Source of the DNA: Scytalidium lignicola
Lineage: Eukaryota; Ascomycota; Leotiomycetes
Direction of reading: 5' to 3'
DNA length: 64,000 bases
Assembly (NCBI GenBank): GCA_002812745.2
Contig: NCSJ02000092.1
Location: 1 to 64,000, forward strand
Below the pieces are notes generated by a model. The model was given only the letters and a program-made list of their open reading frames with translations. It was not told the DNA's origin and did not search any database. A program made the translations under genes and the position numbers. Of the stretch, positions 51,407 through 62,838 are shown piece after piece (within the stretch, counting starts at the first letter, position 1; each line of letters begins with the position of its first letter).

Positions 51407-51812
51407 GTAAGCTAAGATACTTTTAAATTAAACTCCTTTTTAATTTGTTTAGGAGAAAAGATTCGTTGTTCATAATGGCCAGTAAACCACTGAATAATTA
51501 CAAGGACTGTCGAATCAGGAATTGAACGTGGCCTGTTCGTGGTTTTCTGCACATGATCCCCCTTTTTGAGCCATCCTCACGCTGTTTCTTCAGAGACTCC
51601 TAATTTTTCAGCTGCATGCTTTTTTGAATAACCATCTTGAACTATAGTCTTATATCGCACACGTGTAAGAGTATCCAATGCCATTAAAGTAGTAGTAGTA
51701 ATAATAGTAAAATATGGGAGGGTAAACAATGTTTGTTTATTTAAAAGTGGCAATGTGTTGGCTACACCGCCTTGCAGGGGGTACGTGATTCATTTCTTGC
51801 ACCCCTTACGTA

Positions 51813-52216
51813 CGTAAGTACAAGAAAGTTTAAGTGAAAATAAGAATTTTTAAACGAGGACAATTTTATGCTAAAACTCATTTACTTCAACTAACATTTT
51901 TACAAGAAATTTTCATAAAATATATATAATTAAAATCAATATTTTTATTAATTCGAGCAAGCTATTCAAAAATATATTATTTGAGCTGATTCTTATTTGT
52001 TAACGTTAAAGATATTTACATACGAAGTTGCAGAATTTGCGCGTGTCGATTTAGCACTGGCCCAGGAACATTGTTCAGATCTGGATTGGGTAGTACGTGG
52101 TGCGCAAAGCATCAGTTCGTTAAGAACTAGTTTAAAAGTTAATGTACAATAGTTATGTTACAACGTATATAAATTATACAATACGATGACTCAATGGATA
52201 ATATAAATGATATATA
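51813..52216. other. AT-rich spacer between two transposons
   Basis: This sequence of roughly 400 bp is very AT-rich and separates the Tc1-like and the Ginger-like elements. Nothing is recognised in it. Confidence 0.5.
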
Positions 52217-54378
52217 TGTTCCGGCCCATACGCAAATGGCCACTCTTTGAATCACTTTTTGAGCCACTTTTGGGACCATTTCAAGTGCCATTCAATTGCT
52301 AATCTAATCTAAATCAATTGCTATTCCATGGCCAGTTAAACTAACAACATTGCCCATAATATCTGCCCTTGCACGCTTTCTTTTAGAATGTTCAAGTGGC
52401 TCAACCAAGGCCTTTTCAGTGCGAATTGCTAGATCTGACAACTGTCCACAATCATGCTCATCCTTATGGCAATGTACAGTACAATTCTTTCCTTCCTTGA
52501 AACAACGACATCTCTTGGTGTTACACTATCCTTTACACTGGCATAATATCCCAATTCGCTGGCTTGTAGATACCTCCCTGGCTGCCAAAGTTAATGTGAC
52601 TTGTTTTGTGCTCTCTGGAATGGTAATATCTGGCCAAAGGCTTTTGTCAACCACTCTTAAATCCTTAGTTGGCATTAAACGGTTAATGATTCCTGATTAG
52701 GTAATAACCTTATATCTGTGAGGGTATAGTTCATCTAATATTTGACCATATAACCGTCGATTATCAGTAGTTGTTCTGTCTTCCCTAGGAATCTTTAATG
52801 CAACAATATCTCTAATATCAAAGTGTTGAATATCATGACGTTTTGAGTACTTTTCTACTATTTTGACCCTTGCTTTTTGCGTTGATTACTGTGCTTTCTA
52901 AATCACTAAGTCTGTTGATTGAATTGCTGTAGCTGTAGTAGCTGTAGTAGTAGTTATGGAGGATTCAACTTTGATACTTGCTTGAATATTGGTTTCAATG
53001 TCAAACCACTGTTCAGGAGAATTCCTGATTGGTGGAGTGATTCGTATATTAATCTCTGAACCACTTTTAGGACTAATTCGCATAATAACTTGTGAGTGTG
53101 ATTGTGAATGAATATCAATATCAACTCTTGAATGGCCTATAGTAAGCACTTGTGGATTAGCTAATACATTACTTTGAGTAGTAACCATTAATTCTGGTTC
53201 TGAATCTAAAGCATATATTAAAGCTTCATTTGAATCCTCTTGAAGTACTCTAATTGCAGGATCCTTGCGTTTTTGACTGTCTAGCCAATCAATATAAGTG
53301 CTACAATCCCTGAATAAAAGTTCAACAGGTGCACAATTGATTGTTAAGTGTTTCTGAGTGTTGATAGCCAGTGTAATCTCCACTAATCCATCAGCCCATT
53401 CAGTTGAACTATTATCCATTTTCCAAGCTCTTATTTTAGCTTCAACAACTCCATTAGCTTGTTCGACAAGGCCTTGAGTTTGAGATGATCTTGGTTTCCT
53501 ATTGATTATTCGAATACCATATTTGCGTAGTAATATAAAGAAAGCACCTTTAAATTCCTTGCTGTTATCACATTGTACAATTTTGAGTGGTAAAAAAGCC
53601 ATAATAAATTGAGCAAATGCTTGTGCAATTGGTTTTGATTCCTTGCTTTTGAGCGTATATAACTGTGAATATTTCCCAAAATGGTCTTTAATATGTAATA
53701 TCCACTTATATTGGCTTGACGGTTCATGTCTCATATCAATCAGATCTGCTTGAACTCGTTCAAAAGCTCGTTCAGAAACAATTGGTTCAAGTGGAGCTTT
53801 GGTTGTAACTGGTCGATTTAAAGTACAGTTCTTACATCGTTTAATAACCCATTCAACATCTGCTCGCTTGATTCCATGATATTTGCGTTCAATAACCGGC
53901 CATACCTTATTACGGCCAGCATGTAATAATTTGAGGTGTTCTGTAGCAATTACATCAAATATTTCATTCTCTGGAACCACATATCGAGGATCTGGATGAT
54001 GGGCATCAGGTTGTCGATATAACTTCCGATCAATCAATTCAAAGTGATGAATGGCCTGATATTTGATATTAGCGTCAGTTTGGTTATCTGGTTTCAATGT
54101 AGGATTATCAACAAAAACATGAATTCGTTGCCAATGTTGTGGTTGAATTCGATCACGGTTGATATAAGTATCACTTGTAATATATTCTTGAAAAGCATTC
54201 CGTACATCATTAGGGAATGGGTTAATTGATTCAACGGTAGCCATTTTAATTAGATAATAAGCTCATAAAGCTCAGTTATTAACAATGCAATTAACAGTGG
54301 CCAGAGTAATCTTTCTATACATTTGCTACACCGCTACTGTGGGGTAAATTGGTGGCCATTTGCGTATGGGCCGGAACA
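52217..54378 (-). mobile_element. Ginger-like integrase transposon, 2,162 bp, complete ends
   Basis: The two ends are perfect 27-bp inverted repeats (52217-52243 and 54352-54378) beginning TGTTCCGGCCCATACGCAAA. The element is flanked by TATA on both sides (52213-52216 and 54379-54382). TGT... ends, a 4-bp target duplication and an integrase-type transposase fit the Ginger group of cut-and-paste DNA transposons, whose transposase resembles retroviral/Gypsy integrase. The ends are intact while the transposase has stops, so it could still be moved in trans. Confidence 0.85.
52350..54244 (-). pseudogene. Ginger-like transposase (integrase core intact, C-terminus broken)
   Basis: A 448-residue open frame runs from 54244 to a TAG at 52898. 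It holds the zinc-binding H103/H108...C137/C140 (HLKLLH ... CKNC) and an rve integrase core with Asp167 (QADLID), Asp226 (QCDNSKEFKG) and Glu261 (GLVEQANG). Beyond the stop the homologous reading continues past at least three more stops (near 52,886, 52,699 and 52,530), each where Gln is expected. It ends in a cysteine-rich CXC/tesmin-like segment (CNTKRCRCFKEGKNC...CHKDEHDC). All stops are CAA/CAG-to-TAA/TAG changes, consistent with RIP. Such integrase-CXC proteins are known from KRBA2/SCAND3-like and Ginger elements in animals. Confidence 0.82.
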
Positions 54379-54606
54379 TATACAATAAAAGAGTAAGCAG
54401 TGAAAACTTTAGTTACAGTCGACTCAGTCGAATACATAAGTACTAATCTTTGACAAACTTATTTTTTGATCTATAAATCTTAGAGGTCAGATTAGTCTTT
54501 ACAATAGAAATCTCTTTAAGTCTAATTGTTACAGAACAAAGCCTTGTGTTTCCCAAGGTTAGATCACCTGAGGATCACGTAGGCCATATAACATTTCTAG
54601 ATGATC

Positions 54607-55934
54607 TCAAGCGCTGAAGTTGTTATAGTCCATGTGTCCATCGCTAGTGTCTCCTCTTGCACTTGAATTGATGTCTACCTTGGTAATAACTTTAATCTGA
54701 CCATCATAGTTGAAAAGCGCTTCGTCTGACTCATTATGTGTCTCGGCGCTGCGTTTGCTGTTCCCAGCAAGGCTCTGTTTCCCACTTGACTTGAATGGCT
54801 GCCTTGTACGATGCTCACGCTCAAAGCTAGAAAGCTTGTAGCCACCGCTAACCTGGCCAGAGCCTCCTGATGATTCTCCAGACATTTTGGTGTAAAGGGC
54901 CTTCATCGACGGCAGATTTACAGCCACGATTGCAAATTCAATCTCCAAGCCCGCAATGATGATCATGCGCCCAAGTACGTAGGAGATATCGGGGTTGAAG
55001 GCCAACTGATAGAGGACAATCAAACGACAGGCTGCGATTATGACTGCTGATGCTCCAAATCCGACGACAGAGATCACGGCGATTTTGCGTCTCGTTGACA
55101 TTTGCAGCCCCCATATAGTAACGACAGGAATGGCAAGAATAATCAAATCCGAAACCATGTTCTAATTTGAAAAAGTCAGCAAAGCGACTGCGACATTCTC
55201 AGTACAGAATATTTACCAAGACAGATGGCACGAACAAGGTGGCTAGTTCAGGTATGCATTTTGCGTTAGGATGTGCGGCCTTATGGATGATGGCGTCGAA
55301 AGGTATACATTGGAAGAAGGCAAGGCACCAGTTAATTGTCATAAATGCCAGATTAAGGCCCATTGTTGCGAATACCACGAATCGGAAGCGGGGGGTATTC
55401 GAGAGGCGGAGGTAGAAAGATAAGAAGGCTTGTTTGATTGTCCAATGCGTGAACATGTAGAACACTTCCTCGGCTGTAAGTAACTAAGAACAACATAAGC
55501 AATTTGGTACAAGAAGATGGCCATGATAGTACCTTTACAATATTTTCGACTTGGGTTGCATTGAGGAATCGAAGGTGTCTAGAAAATTAAGTCAATATCG
55601 TTGATGACAGTTTTCAAGTCTTTCACCCCCCANCCCCCCACAATAACTCACATCCCGCAGCCCTCATGGAGGAAGAGATATAAAATTGTCTGTTGTAATG
55701 TATTGACTACCTTTAATAACATTCATCGTTAGCTTCAGAGAATCAAACAGCCAAATTGCATTTCTCGGAGGAAAACTTCTATACCAAAAGCAGTAGAGCC
55801 ACACAATCGTCCCAGCCAAATAATTTCAGGACGACCGCCCTTGTATACAACCGGAGGAAGACTGAAGAAGTTCCAATAACGAAAGAAATTGTGATGATGG
55901 TGTAACATAATGGTTGAAGATTCTCGATAGCCAT
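54607..55934 (-). CDS. Fungal rhodopsin-like seven-helix membrane protein
   Basis: Five exons: 55785-55934, 55652-55710, 55533-55578, 55217-55468 and 54607-55161, giving 353 aa. Seven hydrophobic segments can be followed, with the family's usual hallmarks: FLRLYTR...GWDDCVAL after helix 1, FLSFYLRL, CIPFDA...CI before helix 5, and the terminal PSMKALY at the cytoplasmic side, followed by a Ser-rich tail. This matches the large fungal rhodopsin-domain (PTH11-related) family of plasma-membrane proteins, proposed as receptors. There is no N-terminal CFEM cysteine domain. Ligand and role are unknown. The first intron donor (GTATAG) is weak and exon 4's acceptor has a nearby alternative. Confidence 0.82.
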
Positions 55935-57122
55935 GGTTACGATTTGAAGCTCCCCCAATTGGGGACAAAAAAAGAATGACCTAGCACTTTAATAAAGAAA
56001 AGAATTGCCATCGCAAAATAAACGATTTTATTGAAGTAGATATACAGCAATAGTCATTCCTTCATCATTTCTTTGGTCTCCTATTCAATGAAGATCTTAT
56101 TCCCAAACCTGGGGAAGCCCCATGTGTTTTGACTGGGGCCAATCGGAGCCACACCATTTCATTTCTCAAAGGCCCCCATTGCAATACGACACAGTACAAC
56201 CAACCCCAATGTAACAATGTGAAGTTATTTTTACAGCGGATCTAAGTCTATACAGTACTATTTTAAATAGCTATCATATACTGGATTCTACGGGTTTCGA
56301 ACGATGAATTTCTGTACAATAAAATTGCCGTCAGTGGGAAGCAGATCGCTCGGTAAGCAAACTATCCAACGTTAGCTATGCCCTGTACCTAGTTACTTCA
56401 AAACCAAGTAAATTTGAGGTTCTTTAGTATTCTAACTGATATTTGAAACTTAACTACTCCCTTATGTCATCTCTTTAAAACTAACTGCTAAGTAGCTTAT
56501 TTGGATATACTAATGCCTCTTTCCGGTATAATTTATGGTTTCATCACCCCCTGGATAACGATATTTTAGGGGGAAGAGTAACGATATCGTTTTAACAGGA
56601 ATCGCTATGATGGGGTCGTACTGTAGTTGCTGCCAACAGTTTTGACAGTGGCAGGGTGCCTTGACTTGCTTAAACGCCATTCCAGTTACAGACCAACCGG
56701 CAGACTCTTGAGAGACAACGGGCATGGGGATAAATTTAGGCCAGCGCCAATTGCGAAATCCGAGTGTGACCTTAGAACAATACCAAGAGTATGGATTTCA
56801 TTAATGCTGCCCTACGGCCCAAAAATCTTTCTCAAGTAAAAGATCTCCCTCTACCTAGTTATAGGTACTTTATTCCTTTCTTGGAGTAGTACAGACCGCC
56901 TCGATCTTTGTAGTAGACAAAGCGCCATGTCCTCCCTGTCATGAAGCTACGACATCAGACATCATGGGCTCGGAATCTTACAACTTCTTCCGCGGAGCAC
57001 TACACATGTAGGGTAGGGTCGGTCATTGCTCATTTGGAAGGTTCCGCCGACTACTATTGTTTCTTAAATAGCCATAAGACTCCTTTACAGCCTGGAATGC
57101 GCTTCAAACCATCAAACTCCAC
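55935..57122. other. Divergent intergenic region
   Basis: This 1.2-kb region separates the rhodopsin-like gene (leftward) and the P450 gene (rightward) and holds both promoters. Open frames at 56.5-57.1 kb have no motifs. Confidence 0.5.
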
Positions 57123-59185
57123 ATGATGTCGGCATTATCATCCATATCCTTGCAGAACTTACAGTCTGTTCTAAAGGCTGATCTTATAACATCAATAGTT
57201 TCAGCTGCCGGTTTTGGTGTACTTTTCCATCACTCTATTCTTCGGAATGTCGAGGTCGATATTTATATGTACTCATTTTTAGCTTTGTTTCTTTCTGCTA
57301 CAGTTGGTCTTGGCTTCGCCTATTTGTCAATTAAGAGTTTCATGATCGTTCAAGCTTTGGTCAGAACAGCCTCAGTCGTAACAGCTTTCTATACAAGTAT
57401 CGTTTTTAGCATTGGAATCTATCGCCTTCTCTTCCATCGTCTTCGCTCATTTCCTGGACCATTGGGAGCAAAACTTACTCGCTTCTACTCTGTCAGGAAA
57501 GCCTCTAAAAATGTACAGTTAGTGCAGCTTTTCTTCCTTTCTTTAACTTGAATCTAATCTAGTTTTATTCCATAGATACTACAAAGAGGTTGCCAAGATG
57601 CATGAGAAGTATGGGGACTTTGTGCGCACCGGTAGGAACATAAGAGTAATTCCCTTGAAGTTTCACTAACGAAGTCTTGTTAGGCCCTCGAGAAATTTGT
57701 ATTGTCCGAAAGTCCGCTATCCCCTTGATCTATGGCCCACAGTCTGAATGCCTGAAGTCAACATGGTATTCGCAAGTCTCCAGCGATTGCACACAATGCT
57801 CTATCCACATGACGAGAGACTTTGATGATCATCGTCGCCGTCGCAAAGCCTGGGATAGAGGCTTCGCAATTAAAGGTATGTCCTCTGCAACACTATTTTC
57901 TTGCTTTATTTATTAATTTGCTACAGCACTCAACACATACGAACCTAGAATTAAAAACAAAATCGAGGTTTTCATTAAACAACTAGCCTCACATGCCTCT
58001 TCCTCTAAGCCCTTTGACGGGACTGCATGGTCTATGTTCCTCTCCTTCGATGTGATGGGTGAAGTCGGTTTCGGGAAAGATTTCGGCTGTTTAGAGAGCG
58101 GGACAGAACATGCTGCTATCAAAGGTGTGCATGATCACATGGAAGTTTTAGGTATCCTTAGCCACGTCCCTTGGTTACTTAATATTCTTGGATGTATCCC
58201 GGGTGCTACAGCCGGCTATACCGGGTTCTTTTCATGGTGTGCGGCTGAGATCAAGTCGAAGCAGAAGGTATGCCACTACTCCTCTTATTCCTCTTATATG
58301 AGAGAGTAACCACTAAGTCTGGGTTTAAAAATTAGCAATGGGATTCTGAACAGTATCCCCAAGACCTTGTTTCTTGGCTTCTCAAGGCATTTACAGAGAA
58401 AGACGTATCTGCTTCCCCATCAGAGGCTGCGCTTCACGAGGATTCCCGAGTCGTTATTATTGCTGGCAGGTCAGTTCTCCTTAAATGTCAGCTTTTGCAT
58501 GTCTAGATCTTTTTAACTGACAGTCATCTAGTGAAACCACCGCGACAACCTTCGCATCAATTATCTACTTCCTTTGCCGTTACCCTGCCGTCCTCCGAAA
58601 GCTCCAAACATATCTCGACGCTGCCATGCCGAACGGCGAACGAGATTGGTCCTACGAAAAAATAAAAGCTGTTACCTACCTCGACGACATCATTAACGAA
58701 ACTCTTCGTCTCAAACCCGCTTTACTAACTGGAGGATATCGCGTTACACCTGCAAAAGGAATTAAAGTTGATGAGATATACATCCCTGGTAACACGAACG
58801 TGTTTGTTCCAGTACAATTAATTCAGACTGATGCACGATATTACCATGACCCACTTGAATTTATTCCGGAAAGATTTGGTGAACGCAAGGAAGAGATGCA
58901 GATGGAAGGCGCTCCCTATTTTCCATTTTCTCTTGGTAAGTTCTAATGTTCCCCTTATATACCTAGTATATGAGATGAACTAATAGTGTTTGGATAGGTG
59001 CATACTCCTGCCCTGGAAAGAATCTTGCCTTTATGACCTTGCGTATTGCACTTAGCCGTGCAGCACAACAATTTAACTTAGCTTTCGCACCAGGTGAAAC
59101 GGGAAATAGATTCGATGAAGATGCTTTGGACACGTTCACAACGACACTGCCACCGGTGATGGTGCGAGTCACGAAGAGGGTCTAA
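57123..59185 (+). CDS. Cytochrome P450 monooxygenase
   Basis: Seven exons: 57123-57517, 57576-57631, 57684-57875, 57927-58267, 58336-58469, 58532-58935 and 58998-59185, giving 569 aa. The N-terminus has about three hydrophobic segments before the proline hinge (RSFPGPLGAKLTRF), as in several fungal microsomal P450s with extended membrane anchors. The helix-I oxygen-binding motif is AGSETTATT (371-379), ExxR is ETLR (429-432), PERF follows, and the heme loop is FSLGAYSCPGKN with Cys512. The two exon junctions inside these motifs keep the frame. It is a membrane-bound oxygenase. No other secondary-metabolism gene is near, so a detoxification role is as likely as biosynthesis. A second ATG directly follows the first. 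Confidence 0.92.
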
Positions 59186-59874
59186 TGAGGAGGGAAGGAT
59201 GTGTGTTATATTAATTAATGGATGGTATTAGTTAATTAAACATTGATTTATTGAACAATTTATGCCTTTCTTCAATTAGAGGTTAAATTATCCCCCTTCT
59301 TACTTCAGGAACCCTCCGGGAGAATAAAAAGGTTGGGCTTCTGAGTTCCAATTGAAAATTATATCGTGATAATCTGCTTCCAACCTGCCGACTATGCTAC
59401 ACATTTATTACCTTTTACAAAACTCAACTCAACTATTACACACTAAATTTTGCCCATATTCCCAATCTCCATCACGTGATTGCCAGAATCTTCGTGAATC
59501 TAGTGTTTCTAAACACGCAGTTTCCTAGAATGGTGGTGGTATAACACTGGGAGATTAAAAAAAGTGATATGTTTCACGCTAACATGAGGTCTCACAGGAC
59601 CAAAAACCGTGAACCAGATACAGGATACAAAAAGGAGGGAAAGGAGGCGCAAAGAAGCGTGGGGTTTCGCTACAATACAAGCACATTTGATGTATAGGAG
59701 ATAAAATCTCGTAAGACAATGCAGAATATTATTGGGTATATTGGAGGTATCAAAATGGGAAACTTTTATGTGTTCTAATGGTTCAACTTTCTAGAATTTG
59801 AGGTCACTCAACTTCTCATCAAGTTGACACGATTACGCCCTTCCTCTTGAATGCAAATGTGCAATAGTCCCCTT
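59186..59874. other. Convergent spacer
   Basis: This 0.7-kb spacer lies between the P450 3' end and the eL30 3' end. No gene or repeat is recognised. Confidence 0.5.
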
Positions 59875-60521
59875 TCAAGCAACAACTTGACTTAAGATAT
59901 CGGAGTCGCCGCCGTCAAGGACCACCATAGTTGAGCATCGAAATAATTTACCGCAAGCTGTTCCTAATTCAATCTGCAGAGAATTAGCAATTGAGCCCTC
60001 CGAAACTTGTATACACAAGCTCATCTCTGGACTCCCAATGTGAGGTTAAGTATAGGTGGCCTGCTTTTACTAATGGGACTTCATTTATGTCTCGACGATT
60101 GGTTCCATCCATCATATGTAAAAAAGCGTTGTCGTGGTTGTTCGACGTCTCGAAAAAGCGTAAAGAAAGTGGGGGGTACATACGTTGTTGCCATTGAAGT
60201 GGTGAACAGGACTTTTCGAGAGCATAGCATAGTCTGTGAATTGTTAGCTCTTGGAACCTTGGGTTGAGACGGAGGAAACTTACACTCAAGCTCGGACTTT
60301 CGAAGAGGTGGAGTATTACCAGCAATCAGAACTAGCTTGGCTTTGCCCATACGAAGCATCTTCAGAGATGATTTGTATCCCAGGGTAACTTCTCACGTTA
60401 GTCGCGCGTCGGGCGATACGATAATGTTCATGGGGGAAAACCTACCCTTGCCAGACTTGAGAACCAGGGCAAGCCGAGAGTTAATCGAATCGGCGGACTT
60501 CTTCTCTTTGCGGGGTGCCAT
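59875..60521 (-). CDS. RPL30: 60S ribosomal protein eL30
   Basis: Four short exons: 60446-60521, 60284-60388, 60184-60233 and 59875-59973, giving 109 aa, the normal length of eL30. The protein reads [20 protein letters not shown], then [36 protein letters not shown] across an intron, [11 protein letters not shown], and [15 protein letters not shown]...DGGDSDIL. These are the characteristic eL30 blocks including the RNA-binding loops. It is a component of the large subunit at the interface region; in yeast the protein also binds its own transcript. The TACGKLFR and terminal GDSDIL segments leave no doubt about identity. Each exon is too short to stand out as an ORF. Confidence 0.95.
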
Positions 60522-62577
60522 GGTGAGTAGAACAAAGGATTAGAGATCTTGGTTGAAAAGACTTGAAGAGGCAGGTTGCGTTGTGTTGTCGTGAAGATCG
60601 AAGAAGTCTGCTGAATTAAAAATGTGCGAAAGCACAAAGTTGATAGGTTAGGAACTAGGGCTAATTAAGCGAGCTGTCAAACAGAACCTAATATCTAAGG
60701 CCGCTACTATTTGCACCAAAGCCGTGAAAGCTGCTGTGACAATTGCTTTTATTATTAGGATTTGAGCTCTTTAATCACCATTGATACTTTTCTAGAGTTA
60801 CTCTTCTCTTAACTCGCGATCTCTACCTTTATGTCTTACTAACCGCTTGTGGCTAAGAATATTCTTCCTTGCTTATATCCCCTCGTCTGGTAGAAATGGA
60901 GTCACTTATGCAAATTGTGCAATTTATGCTACTTTATGCAAACCCAACAGCCTCACTTCAATTTTACAGAACAGTTCTGTTAGCAAATTACTATGTCATT
61001 AACAGAAGTAGTAACAATTGTATTCAATACTAATAACTTTATTTTCACACGATTTAAATGCTAAGTAGAAGAAACTTAAACGTACTTTAAAACAGGATGC
61101 AAAAAAGGCTTATAATAATAAAAAGATTGATGTATAAATATGATTCAATATTAATTTTAAAAGTTACGGATCAGGGTGGTGAATAGGTACCACGTCCTTG
61201 TTATGTGGATTTTAAGAATGGGTACCTGTGTCGGAAGTACAAATATATTGTATACAGCAGAATTCGAAATCAACTTGACAGTTACGCACTTTTAGTTATA
61301 CAAAGTTGCCTCACNTTTTTCTATGTTATACTAGTACTATTATAGCTAGCTATTTGGGATTTTCTTGTGTCACTCAGCGCCTGCTAGGCTCTTTGAAGGG
61401 TAAATTTGATGTCTGGCGTAAGGCTATGGGACAGTATTGCGCCTCCTCCAGCGCGCTTACATCAGGATTGCCTCTCCTTTTTAATTCCCTATTCTTGCTC
61501 TTCAAGAAGATTCAAAATGTTCAGAAAGTTTGAAGGACATTTGTGGGACGGCTACATCCTGTGGCAGAATGTGATTGACGCAATAAAAAACTGCACCCTG
61601 CCAGCAGACGGACCGTCGTGACAACATGATCTTACGTGTTGGATAAAGTGGACTGTGCAATGGCGGCTGCTGTGGATCTCAGCAAGCACAATATTCAAGT
61701 GCCGCTACAATTCTTGGGCTGGTACTTCGCAACCCCTTTTGAGACGTCGGAAAATGCTCATGATTCTCCATAGTTGCCCACAGTACTTTCAATGACAGCA
61801 ACATCGAGTAATGATCTCCTCCTGATCCACCATCGTTATCCCCTTTTGTCCTTTTTGCTCGCCCTCTGCAATCCATCGACTATCTCATCTGGCCTAAGCT
61901 CCGTAAGCGTCCCGATTTTCTAAAGCACGCTCAGGACATGCTACACTCAAAGCGCTCACCAGGACATTACAACATGGTCGACAAGTTCTTTTCTGTTTCT
62001 GTCCGAGCTCTAGGTCTACAGAGCAAGATGAGGATTTCAGACTACGTCTACGATCTCATCCTTCATCTCACCGCCGCCAGCATTGCGTCAATAATGATCT
62101 GGCAAGCTTTACTGCTGGGAGTGAGAGGTGTGATAGTGTTCGCATGCTGGACATGGCACGAACCTCTTACTTGGGCAGCAGTAGGGGGGTGATACATCTT
62201 CTTTCCGCTGTCACGTGGCGATTGTGTCTTGGTCCTGTCAACTCTTTAGAGCCGTGGTCGAGGTGGCATTGGAGTCTCTTTCGTTCAGGTGCAAACTTGC
62301 GACTTGCACATCCTCAAACTGCACGGTGCTTTGGTCTTGTCTTGCAAATCATTAGCTTGATGAATTACGGCTACGGAACTGTGATGTTAAGTGGTATCAG
62401 CCTTGTGAGTCCGTCAAATGCTCTTGTGGTCTTTTGTTTAATGGGATTTGCGGGCACGAGTTCGAGACTTCTGACCATATGGCTATTGGAGCTAGGGCAT
62501 GAAGTCCCGGCTGAAGACGGTGATATCATGACGAGTATTCTAAAAAGGAGTAAAAGAGAGAGTGAGACCTATATGAG
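60522..62577. other. Degenerate transposon-rich region
   Basis: A pogo terminus fragment lies near 60,880-60,945. Open frames at 61.3-62.7 kb on the + strand include two hydrophobic stretches (ASIASIMIWQALLLG; CFGLVLQIISLMNYG) but many stops and no recognised family. I regard them as gene remains and make no assignment. Confidence 0.45.
60880..60945 (+). repeat. Pogo terminus fragment
   Basis: CCCCTCGTCTGGTAGAAATG and the following GAGTCACTTATGCA match the terminus at about 40,054 with one change over the first 35 bp; both then continue into TGCAATTTATGCT. No transposase follows here. Confidence 0.75.
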
Positions 62578-62838
62578 AAGCTGGTCGAGACCGAGCAGGC
62601 GTTGCAAGGCTACGAGAAGGCGCACGGTGCAGACAATTCTTCGACTTATGTCCCAGCGCTAAACACAATTCAGGGCCTCAGCTTTCTTTTTGAATATCAA
62701 GCTAATATAGCAGGGGAGGAGAATGTACTAAAAGGCTTTAACTAGATATGAGAAGGTCTTCGGGCCTAATCATGCTAAGGTTTAGAGGTTGCAAAACAAT
62801 CTTCGTGTCTTAGATGCTGCAATGAAGAACAATTCGTA
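62578..62838 (+). pseudogene. TPR-repeat protein fragment (broken)
   Basis: The text reads KLVETEQALQGYEKAHGADN, then TIQGLSFLFEYQANIAGEENV, and after a frame change RYEKVFGPNHAKV...NNLRVLDAAMKNN. Spacing of about 42 residues and the words YEKAHGAD/YEKVFGPNHA match the TPR units found at the C-terminus of fungal NLR-like and kinesin-light-chain-like proteins. Stops and at least one frameshift show it is a remnant. Confidence 0.6.

Larger units (their letters stand above)
50091..51684 (-). pseudogene. Tc1-like transposase pseudogene
   Basis: Remaining coding blocks on the minus strand are 51684-51412 (helix-turn-helix domain; a TGA interrupts it after SEETA), 51216-50781 (middle, ending AKLEEKFKTRG) and 50439-50091 (catalytic end with the D of EDNSRVHG and the terminal D/E of SPDLNPIENIW). 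The stops and insertions make a functional product impossible. Confidence 0.82.
49979..51812 (-). mobile_element. Tc1-like transposon broken by two nested LTR-like insertions
   Basis: Inverted terminal cores are GGGGTGCAAGAAATGAATCA at the left and the reverse at the right (51,773-51,812). The minus strand encodes a Tc1-type transposase starting at 51684 (MALDTLTRVRYKTIVQDGYSKKHAAEKLGVS). The catalytic C-terminus is EDNSRVHGKKNTAKNGG...WLPQSPDLNPIENIW (50,439-50,091). The coding sequence is split by copy E (51222-51406) and by a 331-bp LTR (50445-50775). Reading resumes in the same frame on both sides of each insertion if it and one duplication are ignored. Several stops are TGA/TAG at expected Arg/Gln, so it is also RIP-like mutated. 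Confidence 0.85.

Noticed and set aside
57123..60521. Secondary-metabolite cluster around the P450
   Set aside because: The neighbours are a ribosomal protein gene and a receptor-like protein; there is no backbone synthase in the window.
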